Part shown: positions 6,221 to 15,004 of the stretch, in pieces | Layout of the letters: each line of letters begins with the position of its first letter | Position numbering within the stretch: position 1 is the first letter of the stretch | NCBI GenBank assembly: GCA_964602735.1 | Contig: CAZRRV010000026.1 | Location: forward strand, 1-22,335 | DNA: 22,335 nucleotides | Direction: 5' to 3' | Origin: CAZRRV01 sp964602735 | Lineage (GTDB): Bacteria; Bacillota; Clostridia; Oscillospirales; Acutalibacteraceae | Notes under the pieces: model-generated | What the model saw: only the letters and a program-made list of their open reading frames with translations | Databases searched by the model: none | Told to the model about the DNA's origin: nothing | Position numbers and translations under genes: made by a program

Positions 6221-8248
6221 TCAATTATCGTCCGTGCCTTCGGGATACGACGACTCTTCGCCTGGAAGGGTGTAAATACTTTTGATACTCGTGCTGCCGT
6301 TATCGGGATCGACTTTAATATCAAGATACGGAACCCACTCGGTAATCCCATCTTCTGACAACTGAACATACACCGTACCTTCTATTTTGCCGGTTTTCTT
6401 GGTGGAATAGGAAATATCGGTGCTCCCGTTGTAACTGATAATGCCGGTTTCTTTCACGGTGCCGTCGGAAAATTCGATTTTTACTTTTCCCGATTTACCT
6501 TTTAATGCGGCTATAACATGTATGTTTAAATCGAATTTTACGTTTATTTTTACCGTTTTTGTCGGAGGGGTTCCCGTGCTTACTTTCAAGGTTATTTCGC
6601 TTCCGCGGGCGACATTCTTTTTCTCGCCGGCGGGAGATTGATCGAGTACGGTACCCTTCGGCGCCGTATTGTCAACATCCTTGACGGTTACGGTAAATCC
6701 GGCTTTTTCGATAAGCTCTCTCGCATCTTCAAGCTGATTCCCGATAACGTTCGGCACCGTTCCGTATTTCACCTCCGGCCCGCTGCTTATATAAAGCGTA
6801 ACCTTGGTTCCCTCGTCAACGAGAGTTCCGGCCTCCGGGTCGGTGCGGACTATATTGCCTTTCTCGATATCCTTGTCGATAACCTCAATATGATTGCCGA
6901 TCTTGAATTTCGAGCTTTTAAGCACCGAAGAGCCGACCGCTTCCGATTCTCCCGTAACGTCGGGAACTTTCACCTTTTTGCGCCCCGTGCTTACGGTTAT
7001 AACGATTTCCTGCGATCGTTTGATGCTGCGGCCCGCTTTGGGCGACTGGTCGGAAATATAACCCTCGGGAGTATCGGCGGAATATTCCTGTTCAACGGTG
7101 ATATTCAGATCTTTATATTCGTCGTTGTTCCTTACATCCTCATATTCCTGCCCTACAAATTCGGGGCAGGGGAAACTGTCGGACGAGCCGCCGAACAGCC
7201 GCGGAATAAGCAAGACTCCCAGCACCACCAGCACCGCGACGAGCGCTACGGCGATGCCGCCCAGAATCGGCATTACGGGCACCTTGCGCGGGGCTTCGTC
7301 GCCGTCTTCCTCGTCGTTTTCGACTCCGCCGGCAGTCGGGACGGTATCGACGGGCGTTCTCACTATGCGGGTCGGTTCGGAATCGAGAAAATAATTATGG
7401 TCGAATACCATATCCGGGTCGCGGCGGAACTCTTCGAGATCGCAGAGCATTTCGGCGGCGCTCTGGTACCTCTTCATACGGTCTTTCCGCATGGCCTTTT
7501 CCGTTATCTGCTCGAGGCCCAGAGGTATTTCGGGGTTGATTTCGCGGGGGCTTTTGGGCTCCGTCTGAAGCTGCATTATGGCGACCGAAACCGCGTTTTC
7601 GGCCTCAAACGGCAATTCGCCCGTAAGCATTTCGTAAAGTATGATACCCACGGAATAAATATCGCTTTTCTCGTCGGTGGATTCGCCGCGGGCCTGCTCG
7701 GGGCTGATATAATGAACCGAGCCTATGGCTTTGTCGGTTATTGTACGGTGCTCGCTGCGCGCGAAACGGGCGATGCCGAAATCGGTTACCTTGATAACCC
7801 CGTCGGGGAGGAGCATAATGTTCTGCGGTTTAACATCGCGGTGAACTATGCCGTTGTCGTGCGCGTGCTGCAGCGCCCGCAGTATCTGGATTACGAAATG
7901 AACCGCGTCTTTCCACCTTAGGGCTCCCTGCCGCGCGATAAATTCTTTAAGCGTTATGCCGTCGATATACTCCATTACGATATATTGCAACAAATCCCCG
8001 AAACTTACATCGTACACCTTAACGATGTTGGGGTGCGACAGCATGGCAATAGCTTTCGATTCGTTTTTGAAACGGCGCAGGAATTCCTCATTAGAGGAAA
8101 ATTCCTCTTTCAGAATTTTTATCGCGACAATCCTGTTGTCGATATTATCGTATGCCTTGTAAACATACGCCATTCCGCCGACGCCGATAAGTTCGCGTAT
8201 TTCGTATCTGCCGTCTAAGCGCTTTCCGATAAATCTGTCTTTATCCAT
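6221..8248 (-). CDS. prkC: Ser/Thr protein kinase with PASTA repeats (PrkC/Stk1 type)
   Basis: This 675-residue membrane kinase has a Hanks-type domain at about residues 15-275 with an intact glycine loop (GVGGMAYVY), VAIK Lys44, HRDVKPQN with catalytic Asp138, DFG at 156-158 and GSVHYISPEQ. All key residues are present, so it should be active, with Thr169 and Thr171 in the activation loop as likely autophosphorylation sites. A membrane helix follows at about 326-350. Three extracellular PASTA repeats (about 358-422, 423-490, 491-559) would sense peptidoglycan fragments. A further extracellular segment of about 115 residues (560-675) is not PASTA. In this family the kinase regulates cell-wall growth, division, spore germination or metabolism, and is opposed by the PP2C phosphatase encoded 18 nt upstream. 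ATG at 8248 has GGGAG 7 nt upstream. Confidence 0.96.
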   Translation of the reverse strand: MDKDRFIGKRLDGRYEIRELIGVGGMAYVYKAYDNIDNRIVAIKILKEEFSSNEEFLRRFKNESKAIAMLSHPNIVKVYDVSFGDLLQYIVMEYIDGITLKEFIARQGALRWKDAVHFVIQILRALQHAHDNGIVHRDVKPQNIMLLPDGVIKVTDFGIARFARSEHRTITDKAIGSVHYISPEQARGESTDEKSDIYSVGIILYEMLTGELPFEAENAVSVAIMQLQTEPKSPREINPEIPLGLEQITEKAMRKDRMKRYQSAAEMLCDLEEFRRDPDMVFDHNYFLDSEPTRIVRTPVDTVPTAGGVENDEEDGDEAPRKVPVMPILGGIAVALVAVLVVLGVLLIPRLFGGSSDSFPCPEFVGQEYEDVRNNDEYKDLNITVEQEYSADTPEGYISDQSPKAGRSIKRSQEIVITVSTGRKKVKVPDVTGESEAVGSSVLKSSKFKIGNHIEVIDKDIEKGNIVRTDPEAGTLVDEGTKVTLYISSGPEVKYGTVPNVIGNQLEDARELIEKAGFTVTVKDVDNTAPKGTVLDQSPAGEKKNVARGSEITLKVSTGTPPTKTVKINVKFDLNIHVIAALKGKSGKVKIEFSDGTVKETGIISYNGSTDISYSTKKTGKIEGTVYVQLSEDGITEWVPYLDIKVDPDNGSTSIKSIYTLPGEESSYPEGTDDN

Positions 8249-8266
8249 ACCAAATCTCCCGAAAAA

Positions 8267-8998
8267 TCAATCGTAAATTAACAAAACAGCCGTAATATTA
8301 TCCCCTCCGCCGCCGGCTTTGGCGGCGGAAATGAGTGAATCGACTATTTTTTCCTCCGGCGTGTTTGAGATTATCGATTCGATTTGACTGTTTTCAACAA
8401 AATCGGTCAGTCCGTCGCTGCAGAGCAGGAGTCTGTCGCCCGCGATGGGTGCAAGAAAGTAAAAATCGATGTCGATTTTTCTGCTCGCGCCGACCGCGCG
8501 GGTGATACTGTTCTTTTTCGGATGGTTGCGGGCTTCGGTTTCGGTTATCTGTCCGCTGTCGACAAGAGACCGTACAACCGAATGGTCATGCGTAACCTGT
8601 GTGATTTTGCCGTCGGCGTAAAAATAAGCGCGGCTGTCTCCCACATTCGCCACTACCGTATCGCCGCCGGAGACACAGGCGGCTACCGCGGTTGTACCCA
8701 TATCGCGATAGGCGGGGTTTTCAGAGGCTGAACCGTATACGGCGTCGTTTGCCGCCGTTATCGAGGATTCGAGGAGGTTTTTCATCGACGCCGAACTCAT
8801 GCGGCCGCGCAGGCCGCGCCGCACCCTTTCGGTAATAACCGATACGGCGAGCGAACTTGCGACATCTCCCGCGTTTTCTCCGCCGACACCGTCGCAAATT
8901 ACGGCGCAAAGCGTCTGTTCGCCGCGCTTTTCAACCGCGAACGAATCCTGGTTTGTGGGCCGGACAAGACCCCTGTCGGTAGCTCCGTAGCTTTTCAT
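8267..8998 (-). CDS. prpC: PP2C-type protein phosphatase (PrpC/Stp)
   Basis: This 243-residue cytosolic metal-dependent phosphatase has all main PP2C motifs: GATDRGLVRPTNQDS at the N-terminus, CDGVGG with Asp36, VGDSRAY near 119-125, CSDGLTD with Asp195, and GGDNIT with Asp233. The aspartates would bind the Mn/Mg pair. It should dephosphorylate PrkC and its substrates. The start is ATG at 8998, which shares one base with the rlmN stop (TAATG) and follows GGGGGAAG. A longer in-frame reading exists upstream, but it would lie inside rlmN and add residues not expected in the family. The pairing with prkC is conserved across Bacillota. Confidence 0.95.
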   Translation of the reverse strand: MKSYGATDRGLVRPTNQDSFAVEKRGEQTLCAVICDGVGGENAGDVASSLAVSVITERVRRGLRGRMSSASMKNLLESSITAANDAVYGSASENPAYRDMGTTAVAACVSGGDTVVANVGDSRAYFYADGKITQVTHDHSVVRSLVDSGQITETEARNHPKKNSITRAVGASRKIDIDFYFLAPIAGDRLLLCSDGLTDFVENSQIESIISNTPEEKIVDSLISAAKAGGGGDNITAVLLIYD

Positions 8999-10050
8999 TA
9001 CACTTCCCCCGCCGCTGATTTCCGTATATTGCGATTTCGCAACTGCCCGCATGACGCGTTTACATCCGCGCCGAGCGTGCGCCTTACCGTAACCGGAATA
9101 CCGCTTTCCTCTATCCGCCGCCGGAACGCGTTTATACGATCCCGGGTCGGCGGAGTAAAGCCGCGCTCTTCAATCGGATTTACGGGTATCAGGTTAATGT
9201 GGCACATAATGCCCCGCAACAGTTTCGCAAGTTCGATGGCGTCTGACTCGCCGTCGTTCACACCGTTTATCAGGGTATATTCGAATGAAACGCGTCGCCC
9301 GCAGGTTTCCGAGTAGTAGCGGCATGCCCCGATAAGTTCTCTTATACCGTAAACGCGGTTCACCGGCATAATTTCGCTTCGTATATTATCGGATACCGCG
9401 TGCAACGAAACCGACAGCGTAACCGGCAGATTTTCTTTCGCGAGCCGACGGATATTCGGTACTATGCCGCAGGTGGAAACCGTGATGTGCCGGCAACCGA
9501 TATTCATACCGTCGCCCGAAGACACAAGCCGGATTAAACGCACCGAATTGTCGTAATTATCGAGCGGTTCTCCCATTCCCATCATAACGACATTCGAGAC
9601 CCGCTCGCCCGCGTCGTTTTCCGCGGCGGCAATCTGCGCTTCGATTTCCGAGGCGGTAAGGTTTCTCGCGAACCCGTTACGGCAGGAGGCGCAAAACGAG
9701 CACCCCATCCTGCATCCGATCTGGGTCGATACGCAGACCGTGAGCCCGTGGCGGTAACGCATAAGAACCGATTCGACTAATTCGCCATCATGGCATTGAT
9801 ACAAATATTTTACCGTATTGCCGCGGTAAGATGCAAGCTTTTTCTTCAAAACAAAGGTTACAATATAGAAACTATTTTTAAGCGCTTTTCTCAGTTCGAG
9901 GGAGAGATCCGTCATTTCATCAAAAGATGACGCGTGTTTTTTGTGCAGCCATACGAAAATTTGTTTCGCGTGAAATTTCGGGAACCCGTTATCGGCAAGC
10001 CACACCGCAATCTCATCGACGGTAAGCGAGCATATATCGGCGGTTTTCAC
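8998..10050 (-). CDS. rlmN: 23S rRNA/tRNA adenine-C2 methyltransferase RlmN
   Basis: This 350-residue radical-SAM enzyme makes m2A at position 2503 of 23S rRNA and at A37 of some tRNAs. The 4Fe-4S cluster cysteines are Cys113, Cys117 and Cys120 (CRMGCSFC). The two mechanistic cysteines are also present: Cys106 seven residues before the cluster motif (matching E. coli Cys118) and Cys334 in ASCGQL (matching Cys355). MGMGEPLDNYDN is the family's glycine-rich SAM motif. The resistance methylase Cfr is a related alternative, but the operon position and overall motif spelling favour RlmN. The start is GTG at 10050, with GGAGG 8 nt upstream. The gap to fmt is 3 nt. The usual neighbour rsmB is absent. 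Confidence 0.95.
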   Translation of the reverse strand: MKTADICSLTVDEIAVWLADNGFPKFHAKQIFVWLHKKHASSFDEMTDLSLELRKALKNSFYIVTFVLKKKLASYRGNTVKYLYQCHDGELVESVLMRYRHGLTVCVSTQIGCRMGCSFCASCRNGFARNLTASEIEAQIAAAENDAGERVSNVVMMGMGEPLDNYDNSVRLIRLVSSGDGMNIGCRHITVSTCGIVPNIRRLAKENLPVTLSVSLHAVSDNIRSEIMPVNRVYGIRELIGACRYYSETCGRRVSFEYTLINGVNDGESDAIELAKLLRGIMCHINLIPVNPIEERGFTPPTRDRINAFRRRIEESGIPVTVRRTLGADVNASCGQLRNRNIRKSAAGEV

Positions 10051-10053
10051 CCG

Positions 10054-10980
10054 CTAATCCTCCGTTTCAATCGGGAGCATCCGCGAAAAGCCGTTGAGAA
10101 AATCCCGCGTGGACATACGCCGTTTGCCCTCGGGCTGTATTTCTCCGATTAAAATCGAGCCGTCTTTGCATGATAGATACAGATTGCCGCCGCGCGCGAA
10201 AAGGGTACCCGCAGCTTCGTCGCACATGCCCGCTTCTTTTGCGGAAAATACTTTATACTGTTTCCCGGCCGCCGTAAAGAAAGCGCACGGCCACGGAAGC
10301 AGCCCTCTTACAAGGTTGAACGCCTCTCTTTCGGTCGCCGAACGCGTAATTTTCCCGGAATCGCTTCTCAGCATGCCGCAACGGCACGCACGGCTTTCGT
10401 CCTGCTTCTTCGGGTTCAGTTTCCCGATTTCCAAAAGCCGGAACGCCTCGGCGAAAAGCCGCGCCCCCTCTAAGCTTAAAGTACGCGAAAGAGATACCGC
10501 GTCGTCGCTTTCGCGTATCGGAATTTGCCGTTGCAGTAAAATGTCGCCCGTATCGAGCCCCTCGTCCATTTGCATAACCGTTACCCCGGTAACGGTTTCC
10601 CCGGACGTTATTGCCGACTGTATCGGCGATGCCCCGCGATATTTCGGAAGCAGCGAGGCGTGAAGATTCAAGCATCCGTAACGCGGAATTTCAAGTATCT
10701 CGTGCGGCAGAATTTTACCGTACGCGGCCACCGCCGCCGCGTCGGGAGCAAGCGAACGGAAAACGCCGATAATTTCCGCGGATTTCAGCGTCGCGGGCTG
10801 GTACACCGGAATATTCAGCTCCAGCGCTTTTAATTTGACGGGCGGCGCGCTTAAAAGCTGTTTTCTTCCCGCCGGCTTGTCTTCCCGCGTAAAAACCGCG
10901 ATGATTTCATGCCCCGCGGAGTAAAGCGCTTCAAGGCACGGCACGGCGAAATCGGGCGTTCCCATAAAAACAATTCTCAT
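10054..10980 (-). CDS. fmt: Methionyl-tRNA formyltransferase
   Basis: This 308-residue enzyme uses 10-formyltetrahydrofolate to formylate initiator Met-tRNA. The N-terminal MRIVFMGTPDFAVP is typical. The catalytic triad is visible as Asn105 and His107 (NLHASLLPKYRG) and Asp143 (GLDTGD), numbered within one residue of the E. coli enzyme. The C-terminal tRNA-binding domain starts around residue 205. The start ATG overlaps the def stop by 4 nt (ATGA), so translation is probably coupled with the deformylase that removes the same formyl group later. Confidence 0.97.
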   Translation of the reverse strand: MRIVFMGTPDFAVPCLEALYSAGHEIIAVFTREDKPAGRKQLLSAPPVKLKALELNIPVYQPATLKSAEIIGVFRSLAPDAAAVAAYGKILPHEILEIPRYGCLNLHASLLPKYRGASPIQSAITSGETVTGVTVMQMDEGLDTGDILLQRQIPIRESDDAVSLSRTLSLEGARLFAEAFRLLEIGKLNPKKQDESRACRCGMLRSDSGKITRSATEREAFNLVRGLLPWPCAFFTAAGKQYKVFSAKEAGMCDEAAGTLFARGGNLYLSCKDGSILIGEIQPEGKRRMSTRDFLNGFSRMLPIETED

Positions 10981-11438
10981 TCGCCGGTGTCTTCGCTTTC
11001 TTCGATTATTTTATCGGTAAACAGAATACCGTCCAAATGATCGATCTCATGGCAGAAAGCCTTTGCGAGAAGTTCTTTGCCCTCAAGTTTCATCCACTCT
11101 CCTTTGCGGTTCTGCGCCCGCACCCGCACATAATTCGGCCGTTTGGTAATTCCGCGCCGCCCGGGGCATGAGAGACAGGCCTCTTCGGTAAGCTGACTGC
11201 CGCGGGTTTTTTCGATAACGGGGTTTACAAGTTCCACGGGCCCGTCGCCGACATCTATAACGCAAACGCGCTTTAATATTCCCACCTGCGGCGCGGCGAG
11301 ACCTACCCCCTCGGCGTTTCTCATCGTCTCGAACATATCGTCAATCAGTTGCGAAAGCCGGCTGTCGAAAGTGTCGACCTCACGGCATTTTTTTCTCAGC
11401 GCCGGGTCGCCCGCCTGCCGTATAATCCTTATTGCCAT
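10977..11438 (-). CDS. def: Peptide deformylase
   Basis: This 153-residue Fe/Zn enzyme removes the formyl group from nascent proteins. Motif 1 is GVGLAAPQ (44-51). Motif 2 is EACLS (86-90) with the metal ligand Cys88; the usual glycine is replaced by alanine. Motif 3 is HEIDH (130-134) with both metal-binding histidines and the catalytic glutamate. The ATG at 11438 has AAGGCGG 8 nt upstream. It lies 14 nt after priA and overlaps fmt by 4 nt. Confidence 0.96.
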   Translation of the reverse strand: MAIRIIRQAGDPALRKKCREVDTFDSRLSQLIDDMFETMRNAEGVGLAAPQVGILKRVCVIDVGDGPVELVNPVIEKTRGSQLTEEACLSCPGRRGITKRPNYVRVRAQNRKGEWMKLEGKELLAKAFCHEIDHLDGILFTDKIIEESEDTGE

Positions 11439-11452
11439 TTTACTTTCCGCCT

Positions 11453-13918
11453 TTACAAAATCGAATCGGGATTCGCGTCAATAATCAAATCGGTATCGCG
11501 AAATTTGTTTTCAGCGTAAAAATTCTCTTTTAATTCCGAGAACAGTTTCCTCGTTTGCGAAATATCGCCGGTTTTGAAAATCATTCTGTAACGGTATCTG
11601 CCTTTAACCATCGCTACGGAACACGGCACGGGGCCCAGGGCAATCATTTTGAGACCCGAATAGCCGCTTTTAAGCCGGTTTTCCGTAAAATTCGCAGTAA
11701 ACCGCGCCGCTGCAAGTGCCGCTTCCGCCGTACCCGCCACCGTGTAAACGGCGGTAAGATTACAGTAGGGCGGATAAACCATAAGCCGGCGGTTTAATAT
11801 TTCATCCCGGAAGAAACTCACATAATCCTGATTGGCCGCAAGACGGATTATTTTGTTTTCCGGGTCGAAGGTTTGTATTACGGCTTTGCCGGGATTGTCG
11901 CCTCTGCCGGCCCGCCCCACAACCTGGGTCAAAAGCGAAAAAGTGCGCTCGAAACTGCGGAAATCGTCGCTGTAAAGCGATAAATCCGCGTTCAGAACCC
12001 CTACGACCGTAACATTCGGGAAATCAAGCCCTTTGGCTACCATTTGCGTGCCGATCATAATATCGTATTTTCCCGCACCGAACGCCGAGAGTTTTTGCTC
12101 GTATGCCTCCCTTGTCGCCGTGCTGTCGGCATCCATGCGCAGTACCCGCGCGCCGGGGAAGAGTTCGCGCAGTTGCGCCTCGGCTTTTTGTGTCCCGAGC
12201 CCCGAATAGCGCAGGTGCGGATTCCCGCACGAGGGGCATACGCGAACCGGCGGAACGGATTTCCCGCAGTAGTGGCAAACGCATCTGTCGACGGAGGAAT
12301 GATAGGTTAAAGATATGCTGCACTGTTCGCAGGTCGCGACATAGCCGCATACGGGGCAGGAAATAAATGTGTTGTGGCCCCGGCGGTTCAAAAGCAGTAT
12401 GGCCTGCTTTTTCGCGTCAAGCGCCGCCCCGACTTCGCTTTCGAGCGTACTGCTGAATACGGAGGTGTTGCCGTTCGCCTGTTCTTTCCGCATATCGACC
12501 GTTTCAACCGACGGCAGTTTGGCGTTGCGGTACCGCCGCGCGAGAGTTACCAGCCTGTATTCGCCGGCATCGGCTCTCGAATACGATTCTATCGACGGGG
12601 TCGCCGAACAAAGTAAAAGCAGCGCGCCGTGGTACCCGGCCCGCAGTCTTGCCACTCCGGCGGCGCGGTAGCGGGGGGATTTTTCGGATTTATAACTGCT
12701 CTCCTGCTCCTCGTCGATAATAATCAGACCGATATTATCAAGCGGGGCAAAAACCGCCGACCGCGTTCCCACGGCTATCGTGGCTTTTCCTTCTTTTACC
12801 CGCCGCCACTCGTCGAACCGTTGACCGGCCGACATCGCGCTGTGGAAAACCGCGACTTTATCTCCGTATCTCGCCCCGAATATTTTAACGGTTTGCGGGG
12901 TTAAGGCTATTTCCGGCACCGTTACAATGGCGGATTTGCCGTCTTTCACGCACAGATCGAGCAGTTTAAGGTAAACGCTTGTTTTGCCGCTTCCCGTAAC
13001 GCCGAATAAAAGCGCCGTTCTGAATTCGGGGGAGCGGTAATCCTCCGCCAGGGCGTCGTACGCCTTTTGCTGCTCGCCGGTAAGCGTGAGCGGCGTTTCA
13101 TCGCCGCTCTCGCCGAAGACATACGGACGGCGGTATTCCGTAATCGATTCCGTTTCCAGAAAACCGCGCTTTATCATATTTGCCACTACGGAGGAGGTAA
13201 CTCCGGCGGCGGAGCATACTTCTTTAACTGTGGCGGATCCCGCGGTTTTCAGGAAATCAATCACTTTTTTCCGGCCTTCGGTAAGCCGTTCCGGTGCGGC
13301 ATTCCCGCTGAGGTGAACCGATTTTACGGTCGTTGCGGCGGAGTTCCGCTTTACGGTGCTTTCGGAGATCAGGAGTTTCCGTTCGCACAGCTTTTTCAAA
13401 ACGTCGTGGCATTCGGGAATTTTGGTTCTTTTTTCGATTTGCTCCTCGCGTAACGGAACCGCGGATGCCCGAACGGCGCACAGAACGGCGCGTTCGTCCG
13501 CCGACAGTTTAGCAAATTCCACGTCGTCTGTATTGCCGGAAACGGCGTATGTTTCAACCGCAGACACACCCGCGCCGGGGGGCAGCAGTTGCCGTACCGC
13601 CTCGAACCATGTACAGTATGTGCTTTCCCGCAGATATGCCGCTACGGAAAGCATTTCCTTACTCAGCACAGGTTCCGCGTCGATTACCGACAGAACGGGT
13701 TTGATCCCGTCCGCGGCATCGCCGTTGTACACCCGTATTACGGTACCCGTTATCACGCGGTTCCCCCTGCCGAAAGGGACAGACACCCTTTTCCCGGGTG
13801 TTACGGTGCGCTCTAAAGCAGGTGGAATGAGATAATCGAACAGTTTATCGATTCTGCGAATACCGCGGTCAACCGCGATCGAGGCCAGCGCGGCGCCGTG
13901 TCGCGACGGTTCGCTCAA
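11453..13918 (-). CDS. priA: Primosomal protein N' (replication-restart helicase PriA)
   Basis: This 821-residue superfamily 2 helicase reloads the replisome at stalled forks. It has an N-terminal 3'-DNA-binding domain, a winged-helix region (about 210-265), Walker A GVTGSGKTS (306-314), motif II DEEQ (402-405), SATPS (438-442), and a zinc module with eight cysteines in four pairs (521/524, 530/533, 548/551, 561/564), followed by the second helicase lobe. Motif II normally reads DEEH, so the His-to-Gln change is unusual. The start is TTG at 13918, overlapping the rpoZ stop as TTGA. No strong Shine-Dalgarno is seen, so translation may depend on coupling. coaBC, often found between rpoZ and priA, is absent here. 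Confidence 0.95.
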   Translation of the reverse strand: MSEPSRHGAALASIAVDRGIRRIDKLFDYLIPPALERTVTPGKRVSVPFGRGNRVITGTVIRVYNGDAADGIKPVLSVIDAEPVLSKEMLSVAAYLRESTYCTWFEAVRQLLPPGAGVSAVETYAVSGNTDDVEFAKLSADERAVLCAVRASAVPLREEQIEKRTKIPECHDVLKKLCERKLLISESTVKRNSAATTVKSVHLSGNAAPERLTEGRKKVIDFLKTAGSATVKEVCSAAGVTSSVVANMIKRGFLETESITEYRRPYVFGESGDETPLTLTGEQQKAYDALAEDYRSPEFRTALLFGVTGSGKTSVYLKLLDLCVKDGKSAIVTVPEIALTPQTVKIFGARYGDKVAVFHSAMSAGQRFDEWRRVKEGKATIAVGTRSAVFAPLDNIGLIIIDEEQESSYKSEKSPRYRAAGVARLRAGYHGALLLLCSATPSIESYSRADAGEYRLVTLARRYRNAKLPSVETVDMRKEQANGNTSVFSSTLESEVGAALDAKKQAILLLNRRGHNTFISCPVCGYVATCEQCSISLTYHSSVDRCVCHYCGKSVPPVRVCPSCGNPHLRYSGLGTQKAEAQLRELFPGARVLRMDADSTATREAYEQKLSAFGAGKYDIMIGTQMVAKGLDFPNVTVVGVLNADLSLYSDDFRSFERTFSLLTQVVGRAGRGDNPGKAVIQTFDPENKIIRLAANQDYVSFFRDEILNRRLMVYPPYCNLTAVYTVAGTAEAALAAARFTANFTENRLKSGYSGLKMIALGPVPCSVAMVKGRYRYRMIFKTGDISQTRKLFSELKENFYAENKFRDTDLIIDANPDSIL

Positions 13919-14106
13919 TGCTTTTTACGCATTTCAATCTCGTCGGCTATTTCATCGATTGCCAGTGTTACCGGTTTCTCTTTCAGGATTTCTTTAACGC
14001 TTTCGGCGTCGGCGGAAATTTCTCTCGCTCTTTCCGCGACATCGAGAACCAGACGGTAGCGGCTTTCCCCCGAATTGATAAGTTTTCCGATATTGGGATT
14101 TAGCAT
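13915..14106 (-). CDS. rpoZ: RNA polymerase omega subunit
   Basis: This 63-residue protein starts MLNPNIGKLI and contains RYRLVLDVAERARE, which matches the omega core that cradles the C-terminal tail of beta-prime, followed by the KPVTLAIDEIA segment. It is slightly shorter than the usual 65-90 residues. ATG at 14106 has a strong AGAGGAG 8 nt upstream and overlaps the gmk stop by 7 nt; a longer reading from 14151 would lie inside gmk and is not supported. The position between gmk and priA is standard for the group. Confidence 0.93.
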   Translation of the reverse strand: MLNPNIGKLINSGESRYRLVLDVAERAREISADAESVKEILKEKPVTLAIDEIADEIEMRKKH

Positions 14107-14705
14107 GATAAAAACTCCTCTATCAGTTTTTTTCTGTTTTCGGCTTTGCATCGCATACTGCGGATTACTGCGGCCGCCTCTCCGCAGGCTCTGCCGAGTT
14201 CATCGTTAAGAATAATATAATCGTATTCGGCCGCGCGTGCAATCTCTTTTACCGCGATCTGCATGCGTTCGTCGACGCTTTCGGCCGAATCGGTGCCGCG
14301 TCCCGCCAGACGCTCGCGCAGAACCGTTAAAGAAGGCGGCAAAATAAACATCGACACCGCCTGTGGGCAGCGCTCTTTAACTTTCTTTGCCCCGTTTACA
14401 TCAATTTCGAGAATCACATCCGTTCCGCGCCCGATCCGTTCAAATACCTGGCTTTTCACCGTCCCGTAATATTCGCCGAGATAAACGTTGTACTCGAGCA
14501 GGGCGTCGGCTTCAATAAGGCTTTCAAATTCTCCGCGGGATATAAAGTGGTATTTTTCTCCCTCCGTTTCGCCCGCGCGCATGGCGCGGGTAACGGAGGA
14601 AATCGAGAGTTCTACGGAATCGACATTTCGTAAAATCGATTTTATAATGGTGTCTTTTCCCGAACCGGAAGGCCCGGATATAATGTAAAGCTGACCTTTC
14701 GGCAT
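14100..14705 (-). CDS. gmk: Guanylate kinase
   Basis: This 201-residue enzyme phosphorylates GMP to GDP with ATP. The P-loop GPSGSGKDT is at residues 11-19. The GMP-binding segment SVTRAMRAGETEGEKYHF follows, with the conserved arginine and the EGEKYHF motif (commonly EGVDYHF or similar). ILEIDVNGAKKVK matches the Walker-B region. ATG at 14705 is preferred over GTG at 14714 because AGGCGG sits 8 nt before it. It begins 1 nt after the remA stop. Confidence 0.96.
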   Translation of the reverse strand: MPKGQLYIISGPSGSGKDTIIKSILRNVDSVELSISSVTRAMRAGETEGEKYHFISRGEFESLIEADALLEYNVYLGEYYGTVKSQVFERIGRGTDVILEIDVNGAKKVKERCPQAVSMFILPPSLTVLRERLAGRGTDSAESVDERMQIAVKEIARAAEYDYIILNDELGRACGEAAAVIRSMRCKAENRKKLIEEFLSC

Positions 14706-14706
14706 T

Positions 14707-14967
14707 TTACGCACCGCCTGTTTCCCCGGAGTCGGTTCCGTTGAATTTCGCGGAAACGGTTTCCGGCTGAAGATAGGTAAGAACGGTATGTCCGCTGTCG
14801 GTAATTATCACCGCGCGCGTTTTTCTGCCGTGGGTGGCGTCGATCAGCGCGCCGGCATCGCGGGCGTCTTGTATCATTCGCTTTATCGGCGAGGATTCCG
14901 GCGATATTATCGCCACAATCCGTTCTTTTACAACCATATTGCCGAATCCGATGTTTATAAGCTTCAT
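14707..14967 (-). CDS. remA: RemA/YlzA family regulator (DUF370)
   Basis: This 86-residue protein begins MKLINIGFGNMV and contains PIKRMIQDARDAG and DATHGRKTRAVIITDSGH, the signature of the RemA family. In Bacillus, RemA is a DNA-binding oligomer that activates biofilm-matrix and osmoprotection genes; its targets in this organism are unknown. ATG at 14967 has GGAGG 6 nt upstream. The location between yicC and gmk is conserved in Bacillota. Confidence 0.94.
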   Translation of the reverse strand: MKLINIGFGNMVVKERIVAIISPESSPIKRMIQDARDAGALIDATHGRKTRAVIITDSGHTVLTYLQPETVSAKFNGTDSGETGGA

Positions 14968-15004
14968 TTCGGGCCTCCGCAATAAAACCGCCGGGGCGGA
15001 TGTT

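Noticed and set aside
6638..7921. 427-codon open frame on the plus strand opposite prkC
   Set aside because: It is fully antisense to an intact kinase with all motifs. Its translation has arbitrary composition and no ribosome site; long antisense frames are expected in GC-biased genes.
8998..10050. Cfr resistance methylase instead of RlmN
   Set aside because: The operon position and overall sequence favour RlmN; both families share the motif set, so motif presence alone is not evidence for Cfr.
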